Below, one piece after another: positions 23,921 through 35,299 of a DNA stretch of 62,000 nucleotides. The translations under genes were made by a program, and so were the position numbers. The first letter of the stretch is position 1; each line of letters begins with the position of its first letter. Location of the stretch: the NCBI GenBank assembly GCA_903813345.2, contig CAIIXF020000006.1:18514524-18576523 (forward strand), given 5' to 3'. The notes beneath the pieces are model-generated. The model did no database searches. It was not told the origin of the DNA and saw only the letters and a program-made list of their open reading frames with translations. The stretch comes from Owenia fusiformis. Lineage: Eukaryota > Annelida > Polychaeta > Sabellida > Oweniidae.

Positions 23921-24674
23921 TTAAACGAAACCGGCTGCATTTGTAAAACTACATCGCTTGTAAATAGTATTTTCATGTTGATGGTCGAAAACACAGTCTA
24001 GCCATTCCTCCATGCAGAATCCAAACACTTTGGTTGTGTCACCATCGGTTTGACTACACAGATCACCCTCTTTCAGTTGACAACGACGTTTCTCTGGATC
24101 AGTACACTAAACCATTAAATAGAAAGACAGATGATCGAGTTACAAAACTATACGTGTGGTCTAAAAATTGACCTTTTGTGAGATTAGATGTACATTTTAT
24201 TTTAAGTACAGGAAAACCTGGATTAAATACTAGTCTTTTTAATCTACTCGGCTATTTTTAAATTACATCAATTTCATTGTTTCAAGTCCGAGTTCAAAGA
24301 TGCCATACGCTTATAACGTAAACTTGTATTGAGATGACAGGATAACTCAATGGCTGCTTCAAAATTTTCGAAATACGCTTCGAATAATGGTTTGTTCCTT
24401 TCTGGCATGTTAACCGATATCATAGTTTCTTATTTCACATCAAGATATAGAGGAAGGTGTGGAGAATATGCCTCCATCAAAGTCACGTGACTTCCATTGA
24501 ATATCGCTTGTTATTTCTAGTCACACGGAGGACATGGGCGAACCAGAGAGTGAGGAATATGACAGTGATATAATAATAATTAATATCATCAGTACTCACA
24601 TCTTTCTTTCTCCTGTGACATTCCATTCCTGCTACAAGCAGGCATCCGATCAAAATAACTTTTAGAACTCGCAT
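23921..24674 (-). CDS. Secreted six-cysteine peptide, two exons (86 aa)
   Basis: Exon 1 (24600-24674) encodes a 25-residue leader, MRVLKVILIGCLLVAGMEC followed by basic residues, ending at a GTGAGT donor. The intron is 24107-24599 (GT to TTTAG). Exon 2 (23921-24106), phase 0, encodes 61 residues with the family cysteine spacing C-x7-C-x7-C-x13-C-x6-C-x13-C and ends with a short hydrophobic tail and TAA. The leader is unlike that of the 18445 gene while the cysteine exon is very similar, and similarity stops within about 10 residues after the last cysteine. The product is likely a secreted disulphide-rich peptide of unknown function. No defects seen. Upstream sequence (24740-25025) is rich in TAATTA. 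Confidence 0.82.
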
Positions 24675-24739
24675 GGCTTGCTTTGTTGACTGAAATACGA
24701 GATATACGTAGATTTGCTATTATAGTTTTCAAGAACTTC

Positions 24740-25025
24740 ACACTAAAGCTAAATAATTAGCTAAATCTGTGTTATATGGGAATGTTTACGATGATTGATG
24801 TATTTCATTTCTGATGTTTTATTAAATACCTTTATCTTATCAATTTCCAGGTTAATATTAATTTGCTATCAGGGAGTCTTTTAGAAGTAAAACACTTAAT
24901 TTGCTTAATTAGCTAGATTATCCTCATTAGCTTAATTGGATATCATCATAATAATATTAAATTCAAACCTAATCTCGTTAATTAATATCACATAAAATCC
25001 TAATTAGCTTAATTAAGTGCATACT
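24740..25025. promoter_or_regulatory. TAATTA-rich stretch upstream of the 23921-24674 gene
   Basis: Four TAATTAGCT/AGCTTAATT-type motifs (near 24748, 24903, 24930 and 25003) lie 75-350 bp upstream of the ATG. TAATTA is the core site of many homeodomain proteins, so this could be a control region, but the AT-rich background makes chance occurrence likely. Confidence 0.3.
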
Positions 25026-25029
25026 CACG

Positions 25030-26650
25030 TTCTCTGGAAAACTTAAGAGCGCACTACATAATAAATACACGATCTTAAGTGTGTGATACACGGAGGTGGG
25101 AGGGAAGTCAAAATAAAAGTTGTCACTGTACCTTCCTAGGCCTCCTTCTTAAAGGAAAGTTTAGAATAAAGGAAGTTGCATGTGAAGTCACATGTTTGTT
25201 ACCATGTGACAAAAAACCAAATGAGGGGATTGATCATTTTCTAAAATCCCCAGTTATGTAGACAGGAAAATTCCCTAAGGCAATTGAAACAATAATGTTT
25301 ATTTATCAACTCTTGTTCTTTTTTCAACACCACAACGGGCAAACATTACCATTAGGTTTATTTTTAAATACTGCCTATACTGCCTGTAAATAAAAATTCT
25401 AAAATAACAGGACTTCAGACGTAATCAAAATAGGGAAACGAGGCTAGGCAGTCGATATGTTACGACATGCGCAAAGCTCTATTTAGTGATATTTTCATTT
25501 CAAATATGGCGGCCAATCCAATGTCTGACGACCCTTACAAAGAATCTAAGCAGTGTGCATTTTTACCTCCTGTGAAATAACAAGTGGAATTTAATAGTTA
25601 GTTTGTGTTTTATGTTTTATTATCATTCTGCATCGTAATTCTATGTGATGTGGTGTTAAAATGTCAGCAGAAATACATATCCATACGATAATCGAGTGAA
25701 TTAGATAACAGATTTTTCGAAAACCAGTCTCCTGCTAAGAGTGTTAAAACTTGTATTAACATGCTCAAAAGTGCCAATGTGCACATCAATGTCAAGCTAA
25801 ATCAATGTTGTGTCTAAAACAGGTACCTGATCTACCCAAAACAGCTTGTCATTCACGTATACACGCTTAGCAAACACGGCGAAATGATCGGAATATTGGA
25901 ATTTCGTTCGAGAGCTAGTAATGTTTGCTCCGGCCATCGTCATAAGTGTTCATCAGACTTCGCGCCTGCTCAGGAGAAACCATCAACCAATAACGTTTAT
26001 AAATCAATTTTGCGCATGCGCTTTACAAGGGTAAAGAAATTCGTATTTATAAACGAACCAATTTGAAATAACCCGATATCAGTCGGAGAAATCTGACGAT
26101 CTACGAAACTCACTTCAAAAAATCAAATGCGGACTGACGGCGTATTTTACTATGCTGGGATCTAAGATTTTCAGTGTAGATAAAATCTTTTATGCTCTTT
26201 CGAATGAGGTAAGTCTCTAGTTCGAATGGCAATCGTATCAACTTGAACAAAAGTTGAGTTTTGACGAAAAATTTTAACATGCGCAGAAGTCCCATTTTCG
26301 TTGTACCATATTGACTGTAGGGGTGTTAGATTTCATTCCTCGTGCATACCTGTCCGTCCATCTTATCATCCCTTGCCCTCCAAACATGAACTTATCCAAT
26401 GAGTAAAAGATGCGTATCCTCCATTGTAGCAAAAGACAAAGCGATCCGTGGGAAACCCGTTTTAAATCATGCCACAACCTTTGTGCTGTATTCACAGTGA
26501 CAAAATATACGGGTGTACACTTTAGCTGTACGTTGTCATGATTGAAGCCAAAATTATGGTGTAGGTTTTAAAAGTTTTATCCAAGGGATATGATGTATTT
26601 TATGTTTAATTTCACGTGTATGCTCTTGGCAAGACTTTTTAACTTCCTAA
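25030..26650. other. Intergenic, no gene recognised
   Basis: No supported coding sequence. A short piece near 25900-25920 (TTCGAGAGCTAGTAA) resembles the edge of the segmental duplication at 14090. Confidence 0.45.
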
Positions 26651-26654
26651 TTAC

Positions 26655-28184
26655 AACAGGATCTTAAGAGGTTCTGGACAAATCATTTGATTCTGGACTT
26701 GTCATATTTTTTTTTCAACGAAATCACATCCAAGGGTTGAATTTTTATTAGCTATTTAGAGAGTGAGTCCTGCCTAGTATTAATTTCAATAAAAAAAAGT
26801 TAAAATAGAACCCTATTTGAGAGTCAATCTAATACTTACATTACATTGATAAATTAAGGCAAATCCTAAAATATTTTTAAAGTGCATTTTTTTATGAAAT
26901 ATTATCCAGCAAGTATTTAGATGAAACGGTCTTATTTAAATACAAATCATAACATGATGATATTTTTCATGAAACATTTTTCAATGAAATTCAATTGAAG
27001 GGTCAAGATAAAACGAGCTAATTTAGGTGAAAACCCTTACATGATGATGTGTTTTCATAACTTCTTTCATAAAATTCCATCAAGGGGTGAAGATAAAATG
27101 ATCGAATTTAAATGATTTAAGGATCACGAGAATATGTTTTCTTTGATATTTTCTATGAAATCCCATCCAATGGTCAAGGTAAAATTTTGATTTTGATTTG
27201 GTATTAGGTCACGTGTTCGAAAGATCCATATAAGGCCCATAGAACCATATAGGAACGTAATTTTGAATGTCACGTGATAGATCCATATAAGGCTTTTGAT
27301 TTGGTATTAGGTCACGTGTTCGAAAGATCCATATAAGGCCCATAGAACCATATAGGAACGTAATTTTGAATGCCACGTGATAGATCCATATAAGGCTTTT
27401 AGAACCATGTCGGGAAAGATGAGGGGAAGCCCCTGACACCTGTTTCACGATTTTATCCGAACGTTGTTCGGATCATTTCGGTTTTTATGCACTTCATTAT
27501 TGTACCGAAGTTTGCCGATTCGATTCGTCGTATTTCGGAATCCTGGTGACAATTTTATACTCCATTGGAGTATTTTTGACCTACTTCTTATGACGGAAAT
27601 TCCCGAACATTGTTCGGATTAATCCGGATTTTCTGACCTACTTTATCTACCGAGATTTCACGAGTTAACATTCGTCTCATTCCGGAATCCTGGTGACAAT
27701 TTTATACTCCATTGGAGTATTTTTGATCTACTTTTTCTGGATTTTGCCCTACTTATTATATCTTGACAACAAGCAAATCAAAAAGTTCGACATGAACGGG
27801 TCTCGATCAACTAACCTAGACAATGGAAGCCAGGCACGCTAACCATGAGGCCAACGAGCTACCGATATGAAAGAACAAAAGTATTATATATTTATGCCGA
27901 GCGTCAATTCAAAATGATCCTATTTTTTGTCTCCACGTAAATACGACTCGTCAGTTGTATCCAGAATAGTAAAACGCCTATGGCGCTAGTGAATAACCAA
28001 GTCCCAGGTGAGTGGTTCGTATCCCTCCGTGATATACTATTTTTGTTTTATTAAATACGACAGAAAGGAGCAAGGTGTATGTTGAAAACAAGACGTTAGT
28101 CTGTTTCAAAACAGTTTGGAAACATTAATCTCTGATAATTTAAGGTTTTCCACTCCTGAAGGGCCTCTAGATCTATGAAATTCA
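26655..28184. repeat. Left 1.53 kb inverted-repeat arm
   Basis: Contains a two-copy tandem (about 98 bp, near 27195-27400) with CACGTG E-box palindromes, two copies of TTTTATACTCCATTGGAGTA (near 27552 and 27700), and two tRNA-like stretches. The 79-residue ORF spanning the tandem recurs in the other arm only because the DNA does. Confidence 0.88.
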
Positions 28185-28843
28185 TTAATCAAGACAGTGT
28201 AAAATTTTTAGATATATGCAATACGTTTTCATACTTAAGCCTGTGGAATCAACTAAATATTACATTTTGGATTTCATTGATATCCTGTCATAGTCCTAAT
28301 TTTTTTTTCTGGAACATTATTTTTTCAACACTGATGCAAATTTCCCTGATATTTCCCTGACATTTCCCTGACATATCTACCATTTCAAAATTCCCGGTCA
28401 TGTTTGGCCCTTTTGACCTAATTTTAAAATTACCTGACATTTCCAGCACTTGGAAAATCAAGTCAATTTCCCTGACATTTCCAGGTGTGTACGAACCCTG
28501 GAAATATCCCAATGGCTCGCTCTATGAATCGCTAGCACAGATTGGATTGATTAGTGTTTCAAAATGGTGGACGAAGTGTTTGATTAGATAATTTACATAT
28601 TAAGCTTCTTAAAGGGGCAACAAGGCCTGTACATAGAAAATTCGAAATTTTTTACATTTTCTGAATTTTTAGGGCAACATTTGGCTTAACATCTTTTTTT
28701 ATACATTTTTTCTTAAAATGTATGGATAAACAATAAAATTTCAGCATTAAGCAGTGCAAATTCAGTTCAAAGCTTCTATAAAGGGAGTCCAACTTATAGA
28801 TTTTGAAAATCCAACTCGTTTAAAGAAGAATATCAGCAGCTTA

Positions 28844-29045
28844 AATCACGCCCGGTGATCATACAAAATGGATGGAGGGGGGGGGGGGTAGGCGATTTCT
28901 ACAAGAAAACTCAACAAATTTGGAAGATTTATTTTTTTCAAGATAAAATTTACAACTGAATTGCCAAATGAATAGGCGCAGTGCATGGCAAAATATGTAA
29001 GGTCTTCTAGTATTTTGAACTGATACGCTTCTAAGATATGAGATC
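28844..29045. repeat. Inverted duplicate of 35920-36120
   Basis: About 200 bp from AATCACGCCCGGTGATC through a G-run to AAGATATGAGATC matches, inverted, 35920-36120. One member lies inside and the other outside the 26655-35295 element, so it is a separate dispersed repeat. An ATC microsatellite follows at 29062-29087. Confidence 0.8.
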
Positions 29046-29061
29046 TATTATAAAAGGCGCA

Positions 29062-29087
29062 TCATCATCATCATCATCATCATCAAC
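29062..29087. repeat. (ATC)n microsatellite
   Basis: About eight uninterrupted CAT/ATC triplets. Confidence 0.9.
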
Positions 29088-29949
29088 GTGCAAAAGTCAA
29101 TGTTTTTGCTATAAATCAGGCAACAATGGTCTACACGACCTGTAATAAATAGGTATGAGGGGCGTTATTATCACAACACTGACATTGTTCACTTTTTAAA
29201 GTTGTTTCAATGCGTTATATGTAAATGGGCGTGTGGAAGGCCCGTGGGTGGCAATAAAATAACTCGAACTTCAAATTAAAATATATATAAAATAGTATAT
29301 TTCAAACTTCAATGTTCAAAATACAATGCACTGTAATGTACAGCATGAACTCTTACAACAACTACTGACAAGCCAACACCCAATGCAAACTCAGCTACAT
29401 GTGAGTGAGAAAGACCATATAAGGGAACAATAGATATATAAAACTGACACAGTTTGCATAGTTGAATAACTGGTTTCAATAAAAGGTGAAAAGTGAACAT
29501 GGTATTAAAAGAGTAAGACTGCAAACAACCTACTTAGGGACCTGTTATATTGAGATGAATAGGGATTGATTAATATGAACAGTAATAATATAAAATGTGA
29601 AAATGACCATGTTACATATACAAAAAATAACCCCATTGTTACAAAATCACAAAAAGTGAAATATCTATTCTTGTATTGCATTTTCGTTCACTGGACATAT
29701 TTTGATTTGCATTGCTATTAGATACATTTTAAGGGTGATATGAAAATTGAACCACGAAAACAGATGTACTTTAAGTTAAAGGAAACTTTCTACCATACCC
29801 GTCATGCTATCTGACCCGAACGAGCCACCTTGTGGTGAGATTGGTAACTACCTGCTCGCATCTGCGTTATTACGTAGAGACATAAACGTATACACAAGGA
29901 AACGATAGGAGCTAACCTATTTTATCTCTGTATACATTTTAACTTTAAT

Positions 29950-31250
29950 ACATCGTTACAAAAAAAAAAAAAAATACCTGTATATTGATTTTTTGACCTT
30001 GACCGATTCTTGAATTGAATCGAATTTGTCCAAAGGTCTTGAAACGTAAGATACCTAAATATTTATCTTTGACCTTGGGATGACCTTGTACAAGAAACAT
30101 TTATGTTGACCTCGGTTCATCTAATCATAATTCGCCAAGGGCCATAGTATCATCAAACGCCAAATACCTAGACATTGATCGTTTACCTTTGAATGAACTT
30201 AACTCTGACCTTCGGAGACCAACTTACTAAGGTTAAATGGTGTAGAAGGAGATGTCCTAACAGACAGACAAAATGACAGACAGACCAAACATGCTTTTAT
30301 AGTAGGTCTCGACATCTCCTTTTGCCCTCATACTTGATGGGCCAGTGAGCGTTCTACTAAGGTCAGAGGTCAAAGTCATTCTAGTTAAAGGCAGAATCAG
30401 ATATATGGAGGTGACAAAATTACGAGCAACATGTACAATTGACGTACTTATCTATTCCTTACAATCTCAAATACAATATCTCACAAAATATTTACGATAT
30501 GTTAGAAATCGATGAAGTTATAATAGATTAAAAGTGCAAAATTGTAAATAATAAGTAACCATTCTTATAGAAGAAATATACAAAAGTCATTGTTGTAAAC
30601 TCTTTAGTTTTCCTGAAATAAAGTGTGCAGTTTTGGGATTTTTAGATAATAGACATGAAAAGGAATGACATAAGCCAGAAATATTCTAAAATTGAAACAT
30701 TTTTTTTGTTAGACTGCTTGCTAGATCCGATTCTCTCTTTAAAATGTCAATATCTAGGTTTACGCGTTTTTTACCCTTGGTCTGAGATTCAACCCTTGAT
30801 GAGGCATGATTAGGTGACCTGAAGTCAAGGTCATTCCTATGTAAAATATCAATATCTATGTATTTGGTGATTTAAAGTCCTTTGGGCTGCTGTGACCCTT
30901 GGCAACCAACGATTAGGTGAACTGAGTTCAAGGCCAATGTAACTGGGTCAAGTTTGTTTCAAGATCAAAAATTAATATCTAAGTATTTGGCGTTGAAAGG
31001 ACCTTGAGGGCTACAATGACCCTTGTCGACACATGATTAGGTGACCTAAGGTCAAAGTCAATGTGTATTGGCCAACGTTATTTCAAGGTCACATCTAGGT
31101 ACTATTATCTGGCGTTTCACGAGGTTTCAACAAGTTCATCTCAATTCAAAAATCAGTCAAAGTCAAGTTATCAATACAGGTATTTTGCATTTTATGGAGA
31201 CTGCTGCTATATGGGGACCCTTCGTGATCCACTCGAACATGTAGATTTCT
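29950..31250. repeat. Degenerate satellite rich in TGACCTTGA / TCAAGGTCA
   Basis: Diverged units of roughly 120-130 bp, clearest at 30730-31110, each with AATATCTA.GTATTTGG, TGACCCTTG and GATTAGGTGACCT..GGTCAA. An inverted AGACAGACA/GACATCTCC section lies near 30250-30320. No coding sequence. This style is common in marine invertebrate genomes. Confidence 0.65.
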
Positions 31251-31946
31251 AGTATTTGTAAAGATGTATAAAAGTTAAAATGTATACTTTCCATGAGCTC
31301 CTATCCTTGGATTTAAATAAGGAGTATGATTTTAAAATTGGCTAGGTCGTGGTTAAGCAACAATAGTATGTTCGAAATACCGCTGTGTAATGCCTGGATC
31401 ACATTTGCTGCGAGTATTTTGTTCAAAATTGAATACTATACATTTCTGAACACAATACTCAATCGGCCGGTCGCCGTAGTGAAAATCGGAGCAAATGTGA
31501 CCAAGACATAAAACAATTGAATAATACTGTATCAGTTTCACATTTACAGCGGTGAAAAGCATTTACAAAAAAACCGCCAGAGTTGGCAATCATATAAAAT
31601 GAAACCAATCCCGCTGTGATTCATAGAAATAACTAATTTACTGCATTGAGTTCAATGTTATAACCATGTCGATTTACATGAGTGTCCGATTCATTGTACC
31701 AAATTTAAACCTTGACTGTTCTCCAGAAAGCAATAAGCTGACATATATCATATTTTACATTTTAATACAACTGAAAAGATAATAAATGTTTTAATGAAAA
31801 GTTGACGTAGTTATAAATAATAATGTTTTCAGCGTAAAATCAAAGCACAACCATATAATTAAAAAAATTACGCTGGGATTCCAACTGGATACAACTGACG
31901 AGTTGTATTTAAGGTGGCCTAAAGTGCTGCTTATTTTTTCGTGAAG

Positions 31947-32597
31947 CCACTCAGTAAAATTACGATTTCTCTGCACCCTGATGTTCAATCAACATCATTC
32001 GAGTATCTATATGTTCCTGACACGTTCGGGCATCCGGTTATGACAACGTCTACCCAATGTTTGCACGAGAAATTGACGTAATGCATGACTGAAATCGGGA
32101 AGACAAAAATATGTGATATTCTTTCAGAATTGTTTATAATAACTATTTACAAAAACGTTCCCAAGACACAATCCATTTAGGTAGGGTTTGTTTTAAAGTC
32201 GAAAAGCCCCAATAAGACAATACAAACCCGGATTAAACCCAGAAGAATGCAGATTTCATGTAATGATTTACGTTCATGTAAACAAGTAAAGTACATATAA
32301 TCCCCATATAAAACACTGGCCTACGTGACATGTAAACACAGGTTCAAATTGAAATATAGAAAATTTTCAACATAGCATTTGCTTCCGTGTTCTGTATGCC
32401 CCTCTACCTGCTTAATAAGGCAATGTATCTTCAAATAAAACCTTAGCCAAGTAGATTAGAGTCTCTGGAACACTTTTGTAAATAGTTTTCACAAGCAATT
32501 TTATTCCCGGACGCCCAAACGTGTCAGGAACACATATATATTTGAATGATCTTGATTGGACATCAGGTTGCAGAGAAATCGTATTTTTACTGAGTGG
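31947..32597. mobile_element. MITE with about 94 bp inverted ends
   Basis: CCACTCAGTAAAATTACGAT at the left end is inverted at the right end (to 32597). Similarity runs about 94 bp to GACACGTT.GGGC.TCCGG. There is no clear target duplication and no coding sequence. Just left of it, a GGATACAACTGACGAGTTGT piece also occurs in the long inverted-repeat arms (33992). Confidence 0.75.
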
Positions 32598-33769
32598 ATT
32601 ATTGAATCACACTACCCTACCTCGATCGCGCATGCGCGAATCTTTTGGCTTTCAAACATGTCGCTTTTGAGTATATCGACTGCTTAGTCAAAAGGTTAAT
32701 ACGTTTGGTGCTCGGAGTGAGTCAATATTGCTATTCGCTACACTTCAGTGGTGCAATAGTGAAGTCCATGTTCCAAGTTATATGATAGTTGAAGAAATAA
32801 TGTAAATAATATCGTTTTAAATTTTAAAATATTTGATATGTCATAGTACACGGTACACAGCTGCAAAAGTTGATCAATACAGGGTACAAGGAATGTAAAT
32901 TGTTCAATAGTACAGGGAGCGAGAAAGTAAGCTGATTATACAGACATACTATGTCCCGACCTCATGTACATTTACGTTGCAAACAGTGAAAGTAATGCTA
33001 AAAAGGCCGCCTGTTGATGCTTTGAGGTGTCATCAATTGTTATTTAATCCAAATAAAGTAAACATTATTTTGTAGATTTAGACACGGGCTTTCAAGTCGT
33101 ATACATTTTAGTCATTAAATTAACAAGAACGCTAGATTATACGTGTTACTAGGGTATCAAATTGAAATAAAATAACGAAATTAAATATCAACACGTTAAT
33201 GATAAATGACTATCCGCTATCAGTATTAATGACTATTTGCTACTCAGAATAATTAAAATTGCCTGAACTACATATGAAGAATCTTTCTATAGAACCCCTT
33301 GAATGGTCTAATTCACTACCGTCCTAAAAACCCGACCATTCAAAATGTTTTGTTCAAATTCACAAAAATACAGTTGACTAACATACTAGAAAACGTATCC
33401 ACCTATAACACGATGACACGCAGTTTAAACAACAGTTAACTGTTTTTTTTTGTTACATATCAATGTAACATTTTCGAAGGGACACTTACATGCTCCCTGT
33501 ACGTTGATAGATTTACTGAAATGTATCGTGCATTGCATTTGGTTTTGCTTCACTGCGCCCACTATTATCTATCTTTGCCTATAGTGGTTTTTTGCCAACA
33601 ATATTCTACACACTCCTTGATAAATCAATTCTATGTCTGGTAGAACACTAGAAATATATGTAAAATGTATTTTACGTTCAGAAATATGGAATTAAACCCA
33701 CGTCCTCCATTTGCAACTAAGCTGTACCCTGTTTCCCTTTTAAACGTGATCACGTGGTATGGTAGTGTG

Positions 33770-35295
33770 TGAATTTCATAGATCTAAAGGCCCTTCAGGA
33801 GTGTAAAACCTTAAATTATCAGAGATTAATGTTTCCCAACTGTTTTGAAACAAACTAACGTCTTGTTTTCAACCTACAACTTGCTCCTTTCTCTCGTATT
33901 TAATAAAACAAAAATAATATATCACGGAGGGATACGAACCACTCACCTGGGACTTGGTTATTCACTAGCGCCATAGGCGTTCTACTATTCTGGATACAAC
34001 TGACGAGTCGTATTTAAGTGGAGACAAAAGTGAGGATCATTTTGAATTGACGCTCGGTATAAATATATAATACTTTTGTTCTTTTATATCGGTAGCTCGT
34101 TGGCTTCATGGTTAGCGTGCCTGGCTTCCATTGTCTAGGTTAGTTGATCGAGATCCGTTCATGTCGAACTTTTTGATTTGCTTGTTGTCAAGATATAATA
34201 AGTAGGGCAAAATCCAGAAAAAGTAGATCAAAAATACTCCAATGGAGTATAAAATTGTCACCAGGATTCCGGAATGAGACGAATGTTAACTCGTGAAATC
34301 TCGGTAGATAAAGTAGGTCAGAAAATCCGGATTAATCCGAACAAGGTTCGGGAATTTCCGTCATAAGAAGTAGGTCAAAAATACTCCAATGGAGTATAAA
34401 ATTGTCACCAGGATTCCGAAATACGACGAATCGAATCGGCAAACTTCGGTACAATAATGAAGTGCATAAAAACCGAAATGATCCGAACAACGTTCGGATA
34501 AAATCGTGAAACAGGTGTCAGGGGCTTCCCCTCATCTTTCCCGACATGGTTCTAAAAGCCTTATATGGATCTATCACGTGGCATTCAAAATTACGTTCCT
34601 ATATGGTTCTATGGGCCTTATATGGATCTTTCGAACACGTGACCTAATACCAAATCAAAAGCCTTATATGGATCTATCACGTGACATTCAAAATTACGTT
34701 CCTATATGGTTCTATGGGCCTTATATGGATCTTTCGAACACGTGACCTAATACCAAATCAAAATCAAAATTTTACCTTGACCATTGGATGGGATTTCATA
34801 GAAAATATCAAAGAAAACATATTCTCGTGATCCTTAAATCACTTAAATTCGATCATTTTATCTTCACCCCTTGATGGAATTTTATGAAAGAAGTTATGAA
34901 AACACATCATCATGTAAGGGTTTTCACCTAAATTAGCTCGTTTTATCTTGACCCTTCAATTGAATTTCATTGAAAAATGTTTAATGAAAAATATCATCAT
35001 GTTATGATTTGTATTTAAATAAGACCGTTTCATCTAAATACTTGCTGGATAATATTTCATAAAAAATGCACTTTAAAAATATTTCAGGATTTGCCTTAAT
35101 TTATCAATGTAATGTAAGTATTAGATTGACTCTCAAATAGGGTTCTATTTTAACTTTTTTATTGAAATTAATACTAGGCAGGACTCACTCTCTAAATAGC
35201 TAATAAAATTCAACCCTTGGATGTGATTTCGTTGAAAAAAGAATATGACAAGTCCAGAATCAAATGATTTGTCCAGAACCTCTTAAGATCCTGTT
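33770..35295. repeat. Right 1.53 kb inverted-repeat arm
   Basis: Inverted copy of 26655-28184, including the 98 bp tandem pair and tRNA-like stretches. Few differences separate the arms, implying recent origin or gene conversion. Confidence 0.88.
34088..34163 (+). other. tRNA-like (SINE-head-like) sequence in inverted-repeat arm
   Basis: GGTAGCTCGTTGGC resembles a tRNA A box and TTGATCGAGATCC, about 45 bases on, resembles a B box. The middle (CCTGG...CTAGG) can pair but with a loop of about ten bases, so it is not a canonical tRNA. The mirrored copy is at about 27807-27876 on the minus strand. A second tRNA-like stretch in opposite orientation (GGCGCTAGTG... GGTTCGTATCCC in the left arm, 27974-28025) is close by. 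Confidence 0.4.
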
Positions 35296-35299
35296 TTAC

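Larger units (their letters stand above)
26655..35295. mobile_element. 8.6 kb non-coding element with 1.53 kb terminal inverted repeats
   Basis: Left arm 26655-28184 and right arm 33770-35295 are inverted copies over about 1,530 bp with few differences. The outer ends read AACAGGATCTTAAGAGG and are flanked by TTAC on both sides (26651-26654 and 35296-35299), consistent with a 4-bp target duplication. The 5.6 kb interior has no recognisable transposase. Superfamily unknown; an inverted segmental duplication with a chance TTAC match is the alternative. Confidence 0.65.

Noticed and set aside
34088-34163. Functional tRNA gene
   Set aside because: A/B-box resemblance only; anticodon loop size and acceptor stem do not fit.
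27209-34745. Identical 79-residue ORFs in both inverted-repeat arms
   Set aside because: They read through a 98 bp tandem duplication and mirror each other only through arm identity.
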